This document shows, piece by piece, positions 27,201 through 36,300 of a stretch of DNA of 64,000 nucleotides. The notes under the pieces are model-generated. The model searched no databases, was not told where the DNA came from, and saw only the letters and a program-made list of their open reading frames with translations. The translations under genes and the position numbers were made by a program. Origin of the DNA: Streptomyces sp. NBC_01304 (lineage in GTDB: Bacteria; Actinomycetota; Actinomycetes; Streptomycetales; Streptomycetaceae); the NCBI RefSeq assembly GCF_035975855.1, contig NZ_CP109055.1:2728001-2792000 (forward strand). The letters are read 5' to 3'. Every line of letters begins with the position of its first letter. Position 1 is the first letter of the stretch.

Positions 27201-28070
27201 AGCGTGTTGCACAAGGCTGTGATCTGGGCATCTCCGCTGTATGGCTGGGGTGTTGAGGGCAGAACGGGTGTGGGTGGAGACGTTCACCGGGCTGCGGGTG
27301 ACGCAGTTTGCGCGGCTGCTGAAGGCGGTGCGCGAGCGCGGCGGCAACGGCACGCTGCAGGGCCGGCCGTGGAGTCTGCCGCTGGCCGAACGGGTGCTGG
27401 TGGTGGCGGTGTACTACCGCACGAACCTCACGATGCGGCAGCTGGGACCGCTGTTCGGTATCTCCTCGTCCACGGTCTGCCGGGTGATCCAAAGGCTCGG
27501 GCCGCTGCTCGCGCTCGAGCCGGCCTCCCGCCCGGCGGACGCACCGGAGCGACTGTGGATCGTGGACGGAACGTTGATCCCGGTCCGCGACCGGCAGGTC
27601 GGTTCCTCCAGCCGCAACTATCGGTTCTCGGCGAACGTGCAGGTCATCGTCGATGCTGACACCCGCCTGGTGATCGCTGCGGCCCGCCCGGTGCCGGGCA
27701 CCACCGCGGACGCCCACGCCTGGCGGGCCTCCGGCCTCGCCGAGCACTGCCAGGGCGTCACCGTCCTTGGCGACGGCGCCTACACCAACACCGGTCTGGT
27801 CATCCCGCACCGCAAACGTCCCCGACGGTCCCTGCTACCGGGCGAAGAAGCGGACAACGCCGCGCACCGCAAGGTCCGCGCCCGCGTGGAGCATGTGATC
27901 GGCCGGATGAAGAACTACAAGATCCTCCGCGACTGCCGACAGCGCGGCAACGGCCTCCATCACGCCGTCCAGGCCGTCGCCCACATGCACAACCTCGCCC
28001 TCGCATCATGACCAGAAGACCGCGATCACAGGCCCTGACCTGCCCGAACACTGCCTTGTGCAACACGCTT
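27200..28070 (+). mobile_element. IS5-family-like insertion sequence, 871 bp, intact
   Basis: Left end AAGCGTGTTGCACAAGGC (27200-27217) and right end (28053-28070) are perfect 18-bp inverted repeats, flanked by TA on both sides (27198-27199 and 28071-28072), consistent with a TA target duplication. One intact DDE transposase fills it. The left TA is the first two bases of the PPTase stop codon; the right TA is the left edge of a MITE-like element. Perfect ends and an unbroken transposase suggest recent insertion. Confidence 0.92.
27241..28011 (+). CDS. DDE transposase of the IS element
   Basis: 256 aa in a single frame. N-terminal helix-turn-helix (MRQLGPLFGISSSTVCRVI, 65-83), then a DDE_Tnp_4-type catalytic core: Asp109 in IVDGT, Asp178 in GDGAY and Glu217 in RVEHVIGRMK. 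Complete, no frameshift, so the element may be active. ATG 27241 lies 41 bp from the left end. Confidence 0.92.
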   Translation: MAGVLRAERVWVETFTGLRVTQFARLLKAVRERGGNGTLQGRPWSLPLAERVLVVAVYYRTNLTMRQLGPLFGISSSTVCRVIQRLGPLLALEPASRPADAPERLWIVDGTLIPVRDRQVGSSSRNYRFSANVQVIVDADTRLVIAAARPVPGTTADAHAWRASGLAEHCQGVTVLGDGAYTNTGLVIPHRKRPRRSLLPGEEADNAAHRKVRARVEHVIGRMKNYKILRDCRQRGNGLHHAVQAVAHMHNLALAS

Positions 28071-28072
28071 TA

Positions 28073-28245
28073 GGGCGTGTCCTCAAACTCCCGTCGTCGC
28101 CCGAAGGGCGGCCCTGCGGCGTCCGGTGCGTGCGCTCGGCGTGCCGGGCGGAAGTCCTCGTACTGGACGTACTCGGGCTTTCGCCCGGTGCGGCGAGAGT
28201 GCGTGCCGGGCGTCGCGGGGCAGACGGGAGTTTGAAGACACGCCC
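28073..28245. mobile_element. MITE-like non-coding element, 173 bp, flanked by TA
   Basis: Terminal inverted repeats 28073-28095 and 28223-28245 (outer bases GGGCGTGTC...; 23 bp, one mismatch) bracket a 127-bp interior with no credible gene. TA occurs on each side (28071-28072 and 28246-28247). Removing it rejoins CCCC-TA-GGGC, i.e. the PPTase stop codon TAG. The adjacent IS has entered at its left TA. The ends differ from those of the IS, so it would depend on another transposase. Confidence 0.75.
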
Positions 28246-28274
28246 TAGGGCTAAGAGGCAGACCACAAAAGAAG

Positions 28275-28315
28275 GGGGGTGGGGTTCTCCCGCGTCGCGG
28301 AAGAACCCCACCCCC
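28275..28315. terminator. hairpin terminator downstream of the MFS gene
   Basis: A perfect 14-bp stem (28275-28288 with 28302-28315) around a 13-base loop, just beyond the MFS stop at 28325 on the - strand. It would also stop transcription coming rightward from the PPTase and IS. Confidence 0.75.
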
Positions 28316-28324
28316 GAATTCAGC

Positions 28325-29782
28325 TCACGCAGCGACCGGTTCCGCCTTCTTGGCGGCGGCGAACCGCAGCCAGAGGCCGAGTGCCAGGGAGACGACCGCG
28401 GCCACTCCTCCGGCGGCGGCGGTGAGGATCCAGCCGTGGTCGAACGCGGTCCGCGCCTCCTCCGGCGTGTCGGGCGTGCCCAGCAGGGCGATGAAGAGCG
28501 AGACACCGAGCGCCATGCCCAGCTGGCGCACCATGTTGACGATGGCCGACCCGGTGGCGAAGGCGGTCGGGGCCAGGCCGGCCGTGGCGGCGTTCATCAG
28601 CGCGGTGATGGCGAGGGCGGAGCCGGCGCCGAACAGCAGGACGCCGGGCAGCAGCACCTTGACGTACTCCGGCTGGAGTTCGGCGGTGGCGATCCACCAG
28701 ACCACGCCCACGGTCATGGCGCCGGAGCCGGTCGCGACCGCCGAGGCCGCCCCGATGCGCTTGACGACCGGCGCGGCCAGTCGGGCGGCGACGGGCACGA
28801 TGGCCAGGCCCGGCAGCAGGGCCATTCCGGTCCGGACGCCGGACCAGCCCCAGACGTCCTGGCACCACTGCATGAAGGAGAAGACCAGGGCGGCGAAGCT
28901 GATGCTGTACAGGAGTGCGCTGATGTTGGCCATCATGAAGGCCGGTACGCGCAGCAGGGAGAGGTCGATCAACGGGCTTTCGTGACGGGAGCACCGGAAG
29001 ACGAACCAGCCGAGGACCACCGCCGCGAAGACGAACAGACCGGCGATCTGGCCCGCACTCCACTCGGGCGCCTTGACCAGGGCGAGCGTGACGGCGCTGA
29101 TGGAGATCATGAGGAGCAGCGCGCCGAACGCGTCCGGGAACGGCCCCTGTTCGGGCTTCTCCTCCGTGGGCAGCGCGCGCAGCCCGGCGACGAGCGCGAA
29201 GATCCCGACGGGCAGGTTGATGAAGAACAGCCAGCGCCAGTCCGCCTGCAGGAGTACGCCGCCGACGAGGGAGCCGAACGCGGGCGCGGAGCCACCGATC
29301 GCGGCCCAGGCGCTCACCGCCTTGGCCCGCCCCTCCGGCGGGGCGGAGGCGAGCAGCAGTCCCAGCGACGTCGGTACCAGCGCGGCGGCACCCATCGCCT
29401 GCAGCACCCGGGCCGCCACGAGGAAGGGGACGTTGGTGGCGATGCCGCACAGGAGGGAGGCGACGGTGAACAGTGCGACGCCGATGAGGAAGACGTTCTT
29501 GCGCCCGATCCGGTCGGCCCAGCGGCCCGCGGGAACCATCAGTGCCGCGAGCACGATGGCGTATCCATTAAGCGTCCATGACAACCCGGAGAGCGTGCTG
29601 CCGTGGAATTCCTGATTGATCGTCGGGAGCGCGACATTCACGATGAGGGTGTCGAGTTGAGCGAGGAAGAATCCCGCCGAGATGACGAGGAAGGCGAGCC
29701 GTGCCTTTCTGCGTGCGTCGCCCGCATCAGGGGGCGCGGCGGATGTCTGGGGCGGTGCAGCTACGCCTTCACCGGTGGTCAT
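28325..29782 (-). CDS. MFS exporter, DHA2 (14-TM) drug:H+ antiporter family
   Basis: 485 aa with about 14 hydrophobic segments. Motif A is GRWADRIGRKNVF in loop 2-3; motif B/C-like sequences are ARVLQAMGAAALVPTSLG and the Gly/Pro-rich TM5 (GGSAPAFGSLVGG), typical of drug exporters. Start ATG 29782 follows GGAG. Directly upstream lies an eight-unit 17-bp repeat array. As the last gene in the direction of the PKS operon it is the likely exporter and self-resistance gene for the product. Confidence 0.9.
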   Translation of the reverse strand: MTTGEGVAAPPQTSAAPPDAGDARRKARLAFLVISAGFFLAQLDTLIVNVALPTINQEFHGSTLSGLSWTLNGYAIVLAALMVPAGRWADRIGRKNVFLIGVALFTVASLLCGIATNVPFLVAARVLQAMGAAALVPTSLGLLLASAPPEGRAKAVSAWAAIGGSAPAFGSLVGGVLLQADWRWLFFINLPVGIFALVAGLRALPTEEKPEQGPFPDAFGALLLMISISAVTLALVKAPEWSAGQIAGLFVFAAVVLGWFVFRCSRHESPLIDLSLLRVPAFMMANISALLYSISFAALVFSFMQWCQDVWGWSGVRTGMALLPGLAIVPVAARLAAPVVKRIGAASAVATGSGAMTVGVVWWIATAELQPEYVKVLLPGVLLFGAGSALAITALMNAATAGLAPTAFATGSAIVNMVRQLGMALGVSLFIALLGTPDTPEEARTAFDHGWILTAAAGGVAAVVSLALGLWLRFAAAKKAEPVAA

Positions 29783-29796
29783 GGTCGATCTCCATA

Positions 29797-29932
29797 AGAC
29801 GTGGGGTCTCGATAGACGTGGGGGCTCGATTTGTCGTGGGGCCCGATGGACGTGGGGGCCCGATGGACGTGGCGCCCGATGGACGTGGGGGCCCGATAGA
29901 CGTGAGGGCTCGAATTGCCGTGGGGGGCTGAT
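29797..29932. repeat. eight tandem 17-bp repeats in front of the MFS exporter
   Basis: Units start at 29797, 29814, 29831, 29848, 29865 (16 bp), 29881, 29898 and 29915 (18 bp); consensus GGACGTGGGGGCCCGAT, read ATCGGGCCCCCACGTCC toward the gene. The array ends 14 bp before the MFS start codon. Units 3-4 share a 15/16 match with a site between the two PKS genes (44118-44133). It may be a multi-site operator. Confidence 0.93.
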
Positions 29933-30031
29933 CTCATGCTAGGGAGAGTGGCGAGCCGGAGACATACAACGAAAGGGCCATCGGGAGCGGCTTGCGGCCG
30001 GCACCCGTCTCTGGCCCCCCCTCCCAGGGAG

Positions 30032-30066
30032 CTGCCCCTGGCCCCGGGGGACAGGGCCAGGGGCAG
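30032..30066. terminator. hairpin downstream of the thioesterase gene
   Basis: Perfect 13-bp arms (30032-30044 with 30054-30066) and a 9-base loop, about 80 bp past the thioesterase stop on the - strand. It may end the long PKS operon before the separately controlled MFS gene. Confidence 0.6.
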
Positions 30067-30093
30067 GCTTGGGGGGAACCCGTCAGAGGCGGG

Positions 30094-30141
30094 CTCGGGG
30101 GTGAGGTCGGGGGTGGGTTCGGGGGTGAGGTCGAGGGCGGG
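30094..30141. repeat. four G-rich 12-bp repeats just past the thioesterase stop
   Basis: Units 30094-30105, 30106-30117, 30118-30129 and 30130-30141 (consensus STCGGGGGTGRG). Runs of four or five G on the + strand could form a quadruplex. The remaining 29933-30147 gap holds only this and the hairpin. Confidence 0.8.
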
Positions 30142-30147
30142 CGGATG

Positions 30148-30963
30148 TCAGGCGCTCTGTGGGAGCCGCGCCCGTGCGTCCCGCAGGTCGGCGGCCGGGG
30201 CCACGATGCGCCGTGTCTGCAGGCTGACGCCCAGGAGCGTCCCGTCGGGCGTCCACAAGGAGCCCGATTCCAGGGTCCAGCCGGAGCCGGCCTGTTCGGT
30301 ACGGACCTGGATCAGGGCCCAGTCGTCCAGACTCCCGTCCGTCACCTGGTCGGTGAAGCGCACCGAGATCTCCGCCGAGGGCACCGGGACGGGCTCGTCC
30401 AGGACCCCGTAGAGCGCCGGTGGCATCGAGTCGAGCAGGACGAAGACCGCCTCCGCCGGTTCCAGGTCGAGGTTCTTCAGCCGTATCCACGCGGCCAGTT
30501 GGGCCTCTTCGCCGCCCGCCAGCGGGCGCGCGCCGGGCGCCATCCGGACGGAGAGGTGCTGGGCCACCGGGATGAGGTCCGGCAGGAGGTCCAGTTCCGG
30601 GCAGTCGGCGACGTCGGGGACGTCGGGGACGCGCGACTTGCGGTACAGCGTGCTGTCCTCGGTGGCGTCCTCCGCGAACAGCGCCGTCGCCGTGGCGGCG
30701 GGCTGGCCGTCGTGGTGCAGCGTCGACCGGGTCACGGCGCTCGAAAGGTTCCGATGCTGGACCTCGGTGGACAGGCGCAGCGGTGCCGTACGGACCGGCG
30801 CGAGGAACGAGGCGTGCACGGAGCGCGGCGCCATTCCACCGGCCAGGCGCCGGGCGTGCCGCATCATCATCGCGGCGAGCAGCCCGCCGTGCGCGGAGTG
30901 CCAGGACCACCAGGACGGGTCGAGCGCGGGAAGGTCCACATCACTTCGGGTCGGGTCGGACAT
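30148..30963 (-). CDS. acyl-CoA thioesterase-like protein (TesB/4HBT_3 double hotdog)
   Basis: 271 aa. Two hotdog halves: the first has SAHGGLLAAMMMRHA and VHASFLAPV, the second has VFVLLDSMPPALYG, VRFTDQV and SLWTPDGTLLGVSLQTRRI, the usual pattern of TesB-like and 4HBT_3 acyl-CoA thioesterases. It lies 42 bases below the monooxygenase gene on the PKS strand. As PKS2 has no thioesterase domain, this is one candidate for product release or for hydrolysing acyl-CoA intermediates. ATG 30963 is chosen, preceded by AAGGAG. Confidence 0.82.
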   Translation of the reverse strand: MSDPTRSDVDLPALDPSWWSWHSAHGGLLAAMMMRHARRLAGGMAPRSVHASFLAPVRTAPLRLSTEVQHRNLSSAVTRSTLHHDGQPAATATALFAEDATEDSTLYRKSRVPDVPDVADCPELDLLPDLIPVAQHLSVRMAPGARPLAGGEEAQLAAWIRLKNLDLEPAEAVFVLLDSMPPALYGVLDEPVPVPSAEISVRFTDQVTDGSLDDWALIQVRTEQAGSGWTLESGSLWTPDGTLLGVSLQTRRIVAPAADLRDARARLPQSA

Positions 30964-31005
30964 CGGGACTCCTTCAAGTCGTATGACCAACAGGCGGTGC
31001 GGGTG

Positions 31006-32265
31006 TCAGAGGGAGGTACGGGCGGCGCCGCGGATCCGGTGCCGGGCGTTGACCAGCCCCGCGCGGGCGAGCACCCGCGGGGCGAGGAACTCCCGGACCC
31101 CGATGAACCGGCTCGCGTAGCGGTGCAGATGACGGGCGGTCTGCGGATCACGGACCGCCCCGGCGAACAGCTGCCGCTCGATGGGGTTCATCGGCCGTCC
31201 GCCCGCGTAGTCGGCGATGAGGAACTGCTGGCCGCGCAGCCGGGCCCGGTGCTCGCGCCGGTACTCGGCCAGGCCGCGGTCCACCTCGCCGGGCCCGAGG
31301 TGCAGCCGCTCCTTGGTGGCGGCGACGAGCCAGGACGCCGACTGGAAGGCCCAGCCGACGCCGACGCCCCAGATGGGGTCCGAGCACAGTCCGGCGTCCC
31401 CCACGAGCGCCAGGCCCGGCGCGGTCGGCTCGCGTTGCAGCAGGGGGTAGTCGGTGGTGCCGATGATCTTCGATACGCGTTCGCCGGCGCTCAGGTCGGG
31501 GCCGCCCGGCAGCCTGCTCAGATACTCGGTGTACGCACCGTCCAAGTCAGCCTTGAACGCGGGCAGATGGCTCTTGCCGGGTGCGCAGGCGATGGCCGTG
31601 AGCCCGCCGTCCGTCGGATTGGCGTACGCCATGTCCTGGCCGAACCAGATGTAGCTCACATCCGACTTCGGCAGTACGTCCCCGCGGTAGTAGGCGAAGT
31701 AGCTGAAGCGGCTGTTGGCGACGGACTTGGTGGGGATTCCCGCGTACTCGGCGACGGATGAGTTCCTGCCGTCCGCGCCGACGACGAGCCGGGCCCGGAT
31801 CTCCCGCTCCTCGCCGCCCTGCTTGATGCGCACGCCGACGGTGCGCCCGCCCTCGCTCACCAGGTCGACGGCCTTGGCACCCAGCTGAACGTCGACGCCC
31901 TCGGTGTCCAGGGCGATGCGGCGCACGATCGGATCGAGCGTCTCGCGGCGCACGTTGAAGCCGTACGGCAGTGGCTCGCCGCCGGGTTCCGGCTCCGGCT
32001 CGATCCAGCCCCAGCGGGTCCACCAGGCGACGGGCAGCGTGCGCGGCGCGCCCGCCCGCTCGATGAGCGGCGTGACGCCGAGCTCCCGCATGAGGGGCAC
32101 GGCCGAGGGCTGTATGTAGTGGTTGCACAGCACTTTGTAGGCGTCGGGGCTCTTGTGCCGCTCGATGAGCGCGACGCGTGCGCCCGCCCGCGCGTAGAGG
32201 ATCGCCGCGGTGCAGCCGGCGATGCTGCCGCCGACGATCGCCACGTCATAGGTGGAGTGGTTCAT
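31006..32265 (-). CDS. FAD-dependent monooxygenase (PHBH/GG-reductase-like fold)
   Basis: 419 aa, group A flavoprotein. N-terminal FAD fold YDVAIVGGSIAGCTAAI (6-22) with acidic end IERH, the VVGADGRNS (DG) motif near 165 and the second FAD motif LVGDAGL near 295. The C-terminal GWAFQSASWLV helix and the YRREHRARL region resemble squalene-epoxidase/PHBH-type enzymes. ATG 32265 overlaps the upstream NTF2-like gene by four bases (ATGA). It probably oxygenates or epoxidises the polyene chain; which bond is unknown. Confidence 0.85.
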   Translation of the reverse strand: MNHSTYDVAIVGGSIAGCTAAILYARAGARVALIERHKSPDAYKVLCNHYIQPSAVPLMRELGVTPLIERAGAPRTLPVAWWTRWGWIEPEPEPGGEPLPYGFNVRRETLDPIVRRIALDTEGVDVQLGAKAVDLVSEGGRTVGVRIKQGGEEREIRARLVVGADGRNSSVAEYAGIPTKSVANSRFSYFAYYRGDVLPKSDVSYIWFGQDMAYANPTDGGLTAIACAPGKSHLPAFKADLDGAYTEYLSRLPGGPDLSAGERVSKIIGTTDYPLLQREPTAPGLALVGDAGLCSDPIWGVGVGWAFQSASWLVAATKERLHLGPGEVDRGLAEYRREHRARLRGQQFLIADYAGGRPMNPIERQLFAGAVRDPQTARHLHRYASRFIGVREFLAPRVLARAGLVNARHRIRGAARTSL

Positions 32266-32753
32266 GAGGCTGCCGGCTCCCTGATCGCTGCGACCTGGCC
32301 GTACATGTCGAGCAGGTTGTCGCCGACCCAGTACTCCGCGATGAGGCCGTTCTCGTCGAGGCGCAGGATGTCGTGGCCCTGGATGTTGACCTCGGTGCCG
32401 GCCGGGGCGGTGGCTCCGCGCGGTTTGCCGCCCTGCCAGGTCCCGCGGAAGCTCCACCGCCCGATGACGTGGTCGTCGCTGACGAACGGGCCGACCGCGG
32501 TGATCATCTTCGATTCGGAGAAGTACGAGTGCCAGACGTCGATCCAACGGACCACGGCTTCCGGGCTGTTGATGAGGTGTGATTCCGGCATTTCGTAGGC
32601 GGCGAGATGGCACACCAGGTGCGGCGCGATGATGCTGTCGCCGACGGCGAACTTCTCGGAGTCGGGGAAGTCACCGCTCCACAGGCCGATCCAGCGGTGC
32701 CACAGGTCGGCCTTGGCGCGTACCGCGGGCGTATCCACGACGGCGTTGGACAT
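32262..32753 (-). CDS. NTF2/SnoaL-like protein, second of a tandem pair
   Basis: 163 aa, single NTF2-like (SnoaL/ketosteroid isomerase) cone fold: LWHRWIGLWSGDF at the start, VSDDHVIGRWSFRGTWQG, GHDILRLDENGLIAEYWVGDN at the end. Asp and Glu of the last strand (LDENGLIAEYW) are the usual acid/base positions. It shares LWHRW, the DDH block and EYWVGDNL-DMY with its neighbour, so the pair arose by duplication. Translationally coupled to the monooxygenase. Likely an epoxide hydrolase or cyclase, or a hydratase/isomerase acting after oxidation. ATG 32753 follows AAAGGG. Confidence 0.85.
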   Translation of the reverse strand: MSNAVVDTPAVRAKADLWHRWIGLWSGDFPDSEKFAVGDSIIAPHLVCHLAAYEMPESHLINSPEAVVRWIDVWHSYFSESKMITAVGPFVSDDHVIGRWSFRGTWQGGKPRGATAPAGTEVNIQGHDILRLDENGLIAEYWVGDNLLDMYGQVAAIREPAAS

Positions 32754-32826
32754 CTGCGTCCCTTTCGTTCTGCTGCTCGTGAGTCGTAGGTCGTTGTGTT
32801 GGGTGGGCGGGTGGTGGCGGTGGGCG

Positions 32827-33300
32827 TCAGGACCTGACCGGGTTGCGGATCGCGCCGAGCCGTACGTACATGTCGATGAGGTTGTCGCCGACCCAGTACT
32901 CCGCGACGCGGCCGTCCTCGACCCGCAGGACGTCCACGCCTGCGAACTCGACCTCGGTGCCCGCGCGAGCCGTTGCGCCCAGCGGCTCGCCGCTCTGCCA
33001 TACGCCGGTGAACTTGCGGCGCGCGAGGATGTGGTCGTCGTTGACGAACGGGCCGAATTCGGTGGCGAGCAGCGACAGGGAGAATCGGGAACGCCACTGT
33101 TCGAGCCAGCGGACCAGGGAGTCCGGGCTGTCGATCGGCTCCAGTTCGAAGGGCCTGCCGAAAGCCGGGAGATGGGTCTCCAGCTTGGGGGCGATGACGC
33201 TCTCGGCGAGGTCGTAATTCCCGTTCCACAGGTCGACCCAGCGGTGCCAGAGGTCCGTGTTCACGTGGGTCTCGGGATTTTCCTGCACGACGATGGGCAT
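32827..33300 (-). CDS. NTF2/SnoaL-like protein, first of a tandem pair
   Basis: 157 aa paralogue of the downstream neighbour: LWHRWVDLWNG, FVNDDHILARRKFTGVWQSG, GVDVLRVEDGRVAEYWVGDNLIDMY. Paired NTF2-fold proteins are known in polyether pathways (MonBI/MonBII) as epoxide hydrolases/cyclases; other members are cyclases or hydroxylases of aromatic polyketides. It lies 65 bases below the PKS2 stop. ATG 33300 follows AGGAGAGG. Confidence 0.85.
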   Translation of the reverse strand: MPIVVQENPETHVNTDLWHRWVDLWNGNYDLAESVIAPKLETHLPAFGRPFELEPIDSPDSLVRWLEQWRSRFSLSLLATEFGPFVNDDHILARRKFTGVWQSGEPLGATARAGTEVEFAGVDVLRVEDGRVAEYWVGDNLIDMYVRLGAIRNPVRS

Positions 33301-33365
33301 GGCGGTTCCTCTCCTGGTGTGAATGAGTGGTTGCTCAGCGGGCGTTGATCGGCCGGCGGGGTTGA

Positions 33366-36300
33366 TCAGCTCGCGGCATCGATCAGGGCGAAGATCTCGC
33401 GCGGGCTCACCGGGGTCGCGAAGAGCTCTTCCAGCCGCCGCAGCTCATCTCGCCGCGCCTCTTGTCGCGGCCCCTCCTCCGTGATCCGGTCCGATCCCGC
33501 GCCGGCTGCGGCGGGAAGGCCGAAGACGCTCTCCGCGAGGTGGGCGGCGACGGCCTGCGGAGTGGGGTGGTCGAAGACGAGGGAGGCGGGCAGGCGCAGT
33601 CCGGTGGCGGTGTTGAGCCGGTTGCGCAGCTCCACGGCGGTCAGCGAGTCGAAGCCGAGCTCCTTGAACGCCCGGTCCGCTGCGACGGTCGCCGCATCGG
33701 CGTGCCCCAGCACGGTGGCCACGGTGGACCGGACCAGTGCCAGGACCGCACCCGGCCGCTCCCGCGCCTCCAGGGAGCGGATGGTCCGGGCCCAATCCCC
33801 GCCGCGTGAGGCCTTATTGGTGCCTGCGGTGCGGCGTCGGCGGGGCGCGAGGGTGCGCAGCAGCGGTGGCAGCGTCTCGGGATCGGCGTTGCGCAGGGCC
33901 GTGCGATCCACGGCAGCGGCGACGAGCTGCGCCACATCCGTACGCAGCGCACCGTCGAGCAGCCCCAGGCCGGCCTCACTGGAAAGAGCCCTGATACCGG
34001 AACGGGCAAGACGCGCACGATCCGCGTCATCGAGCTGCCCACTCATCGCACTGGCCTGCCCCCACAGACCCCAGGCCAGCGAATGCCCAGGCAGACCAAG
34101 GCAGTTGCGATACGCGGCGAGACTGTCGAGGAACGTGTTGGCGGCGGCATAGCCGCTCTGCCCCGCATTGCCGATCACACCCGCGATCGACGAGAACACC
34201 ACGAAAGCAGACAGCTCCAGATCCTTCGTCTGCTCGTGCAGATTCCACGCCGCATCCACCTTCGGCCGCAACACCGCCGCCACACGCTCCACCGACTGGC
34301 CCTCCAACAGGCCGTCGTCCAGCACACCCGCCGCATGGATCACGGCAGTCAGCGGACGCCCGGCCGGGACAGCGGCGAGGACGCCGGCCAGGGCATCGGC
34401 ATCCGCCGCATCGCACGCGGCATAGGTGACAGCTGCCCCCAACTCAGCCAACTCTGCGGCGATTTCGGCAGCATCGGGCGCATCCTGGCCACGCCGCGAC
34501 AGCAACAACAGATTCCGCACACCGTGTACGCGTACGAGATGCCGGGCCACCAGCGACCCCAGCGTGCCCGAAGCTCCCGTGATCAACACCGTGCCCGCCG
34601 GATCCAGGACCGGGAGCTCCCGCGCACCGGACACCGGGACCTGGCCGAACCGAGGAGCGAACAACACTCCCTCACGTACGACCAGTTGAGACTCACGACC
34701 GAACAGGGCGGCCATCGGAACCGTCGCCCCCTCGTCCTCCAGGTCGACCAGCACGAACCGTCCCGGATGCTCCGACTGCGCCGTGCGGATCAGGCCCCAC
34801 GCCGTGGCGGCACCCAGGTCACCCGGCGCGTCACCGCCACCCACGGACACGGCGCGGCAGGTGACGACGACGAGGCGGGCCTGGCCGAACCGCTCCTCCG
34901 CCAGCCAGTACTGCGTCAGCCCCAGCACCTCACCCGCAATGCGGTGAGCAGCAGCCGAAGGCTCCTCCCCCGCACCGGAAGCCACCGACACCACCACCCG
35001 CTCCGGCACCACACCGAACGCGGCAAGCTCCATGAGCTCCTCGATGCCGGACACTTCGGCGACGCGGCCCGGCTCGGCCACCGCCGGCACCGGAAGCGGC
35101 TGCCACTCGACCCTGATCAGCTCGCCGTCGGCAGGCCCGCCCGTGGCGCCCCGTGCCGCTTGCATGAGGCGGTCCAGCGTGATGGGGCGGGCCCGCAGCG
35201 CGGCGACCCGTCCGGCCAACAGGCCGTTCTCGTCGGCGAGTTCGACGACGTACTCGTCGCTGCCGCGCACGCCGAGCCGCACCCGCAGCCTCCTGGCCGC
35301 CACGGCGTCCAGGCGCACACCGCCCCAGGAGAACGGCAACCGCACCTCTCCGGTGCTGTCCTGTCCGGTCAGCACCAAGGGGTGCAGCGCGGCATCCAGC
35401 AGCGCCGGATGCAACGCGAAGCCACCGGGGTCGGTGTCGGGGCTCAGGGAGACCTCGGCGTAGAGGTCGTCGCCGACCCGCCACAGGGTGTCGAGGGCCT
35501 GGAAGACGGGCCCGTACTCGTAGCCGCGCTCGGCGAGCCGGTCGTAGGCGCCGGCGAGGTGCACCGGCTCGGCGCCCGCCGGCGGCCACTGGCCTGTGGC
35601 CCAGTCCGCCGCGGCAGGAGCCTCCTCCGCGAGGACGTGTCCGGTGGCGTGGCGCACCCACTCCTCGTCGTCCCCGACACGGGCGTACACGACGACCGGA
35701 CGCCGGTCGTCCACGCGGGCGCCCACGGTCACCTGTATCCGGACTCCGCCCTCGTCGGGCACCAGGAGCGGCGCTTCGAGGGTGAGTTCCTCGACGGCGG
35801 GGCAGCCGGCGCGCGCTCCCGCGACGGCCGCGAGCTCGACGAGGGAGGCACCGGGCAGGAGCACGGCGCCCGCCACGGCGTGGTCGGCCAGCCACGGGTG
35901 CGCGGCCAGCGACACGAGGCCGCTGAGCACCACGCCCGAGTCGCCGCCTAGGTCCACCGCCGCCTCGAGGAGCGGGTGGCCCGTCCGCTGCAGGCCGACG
36001 GCGGAGACGTCCCCGGCCCCGGCCGGCACGTCCAGCCAGTGGCGTTCGCGGTGGAACGCGTACGGGGGGAGCTCGATCCGGCGGCGCGGCCGGCCGTCGC
36101 CGGACAGGAGCGCCGTCCAGGCCACGGCGCCGCCGCCGCAGTGCAGTTCGGCCGCCGAGTCGAGGAAGCGGTCGATGCCGCCCTCGCCTCGGCGCAACGT
36201 ACCGACGAACAGCGCTTCGGCGCCCATGTCGGTCAGGGTCTCCTCCACCCCGTACGCCAGGACCGGATGGCCGCTGCTCTCGACGAAGGCGCCGAAGCCG

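Noticed and set aside
28008..28506. Possible gene fragments in the region right of the transposase (frames at 28006-28506)
   Set aside because: They cross the IS end, the MITE inverted repeats and a terminator hairpin, with no conserved motif.
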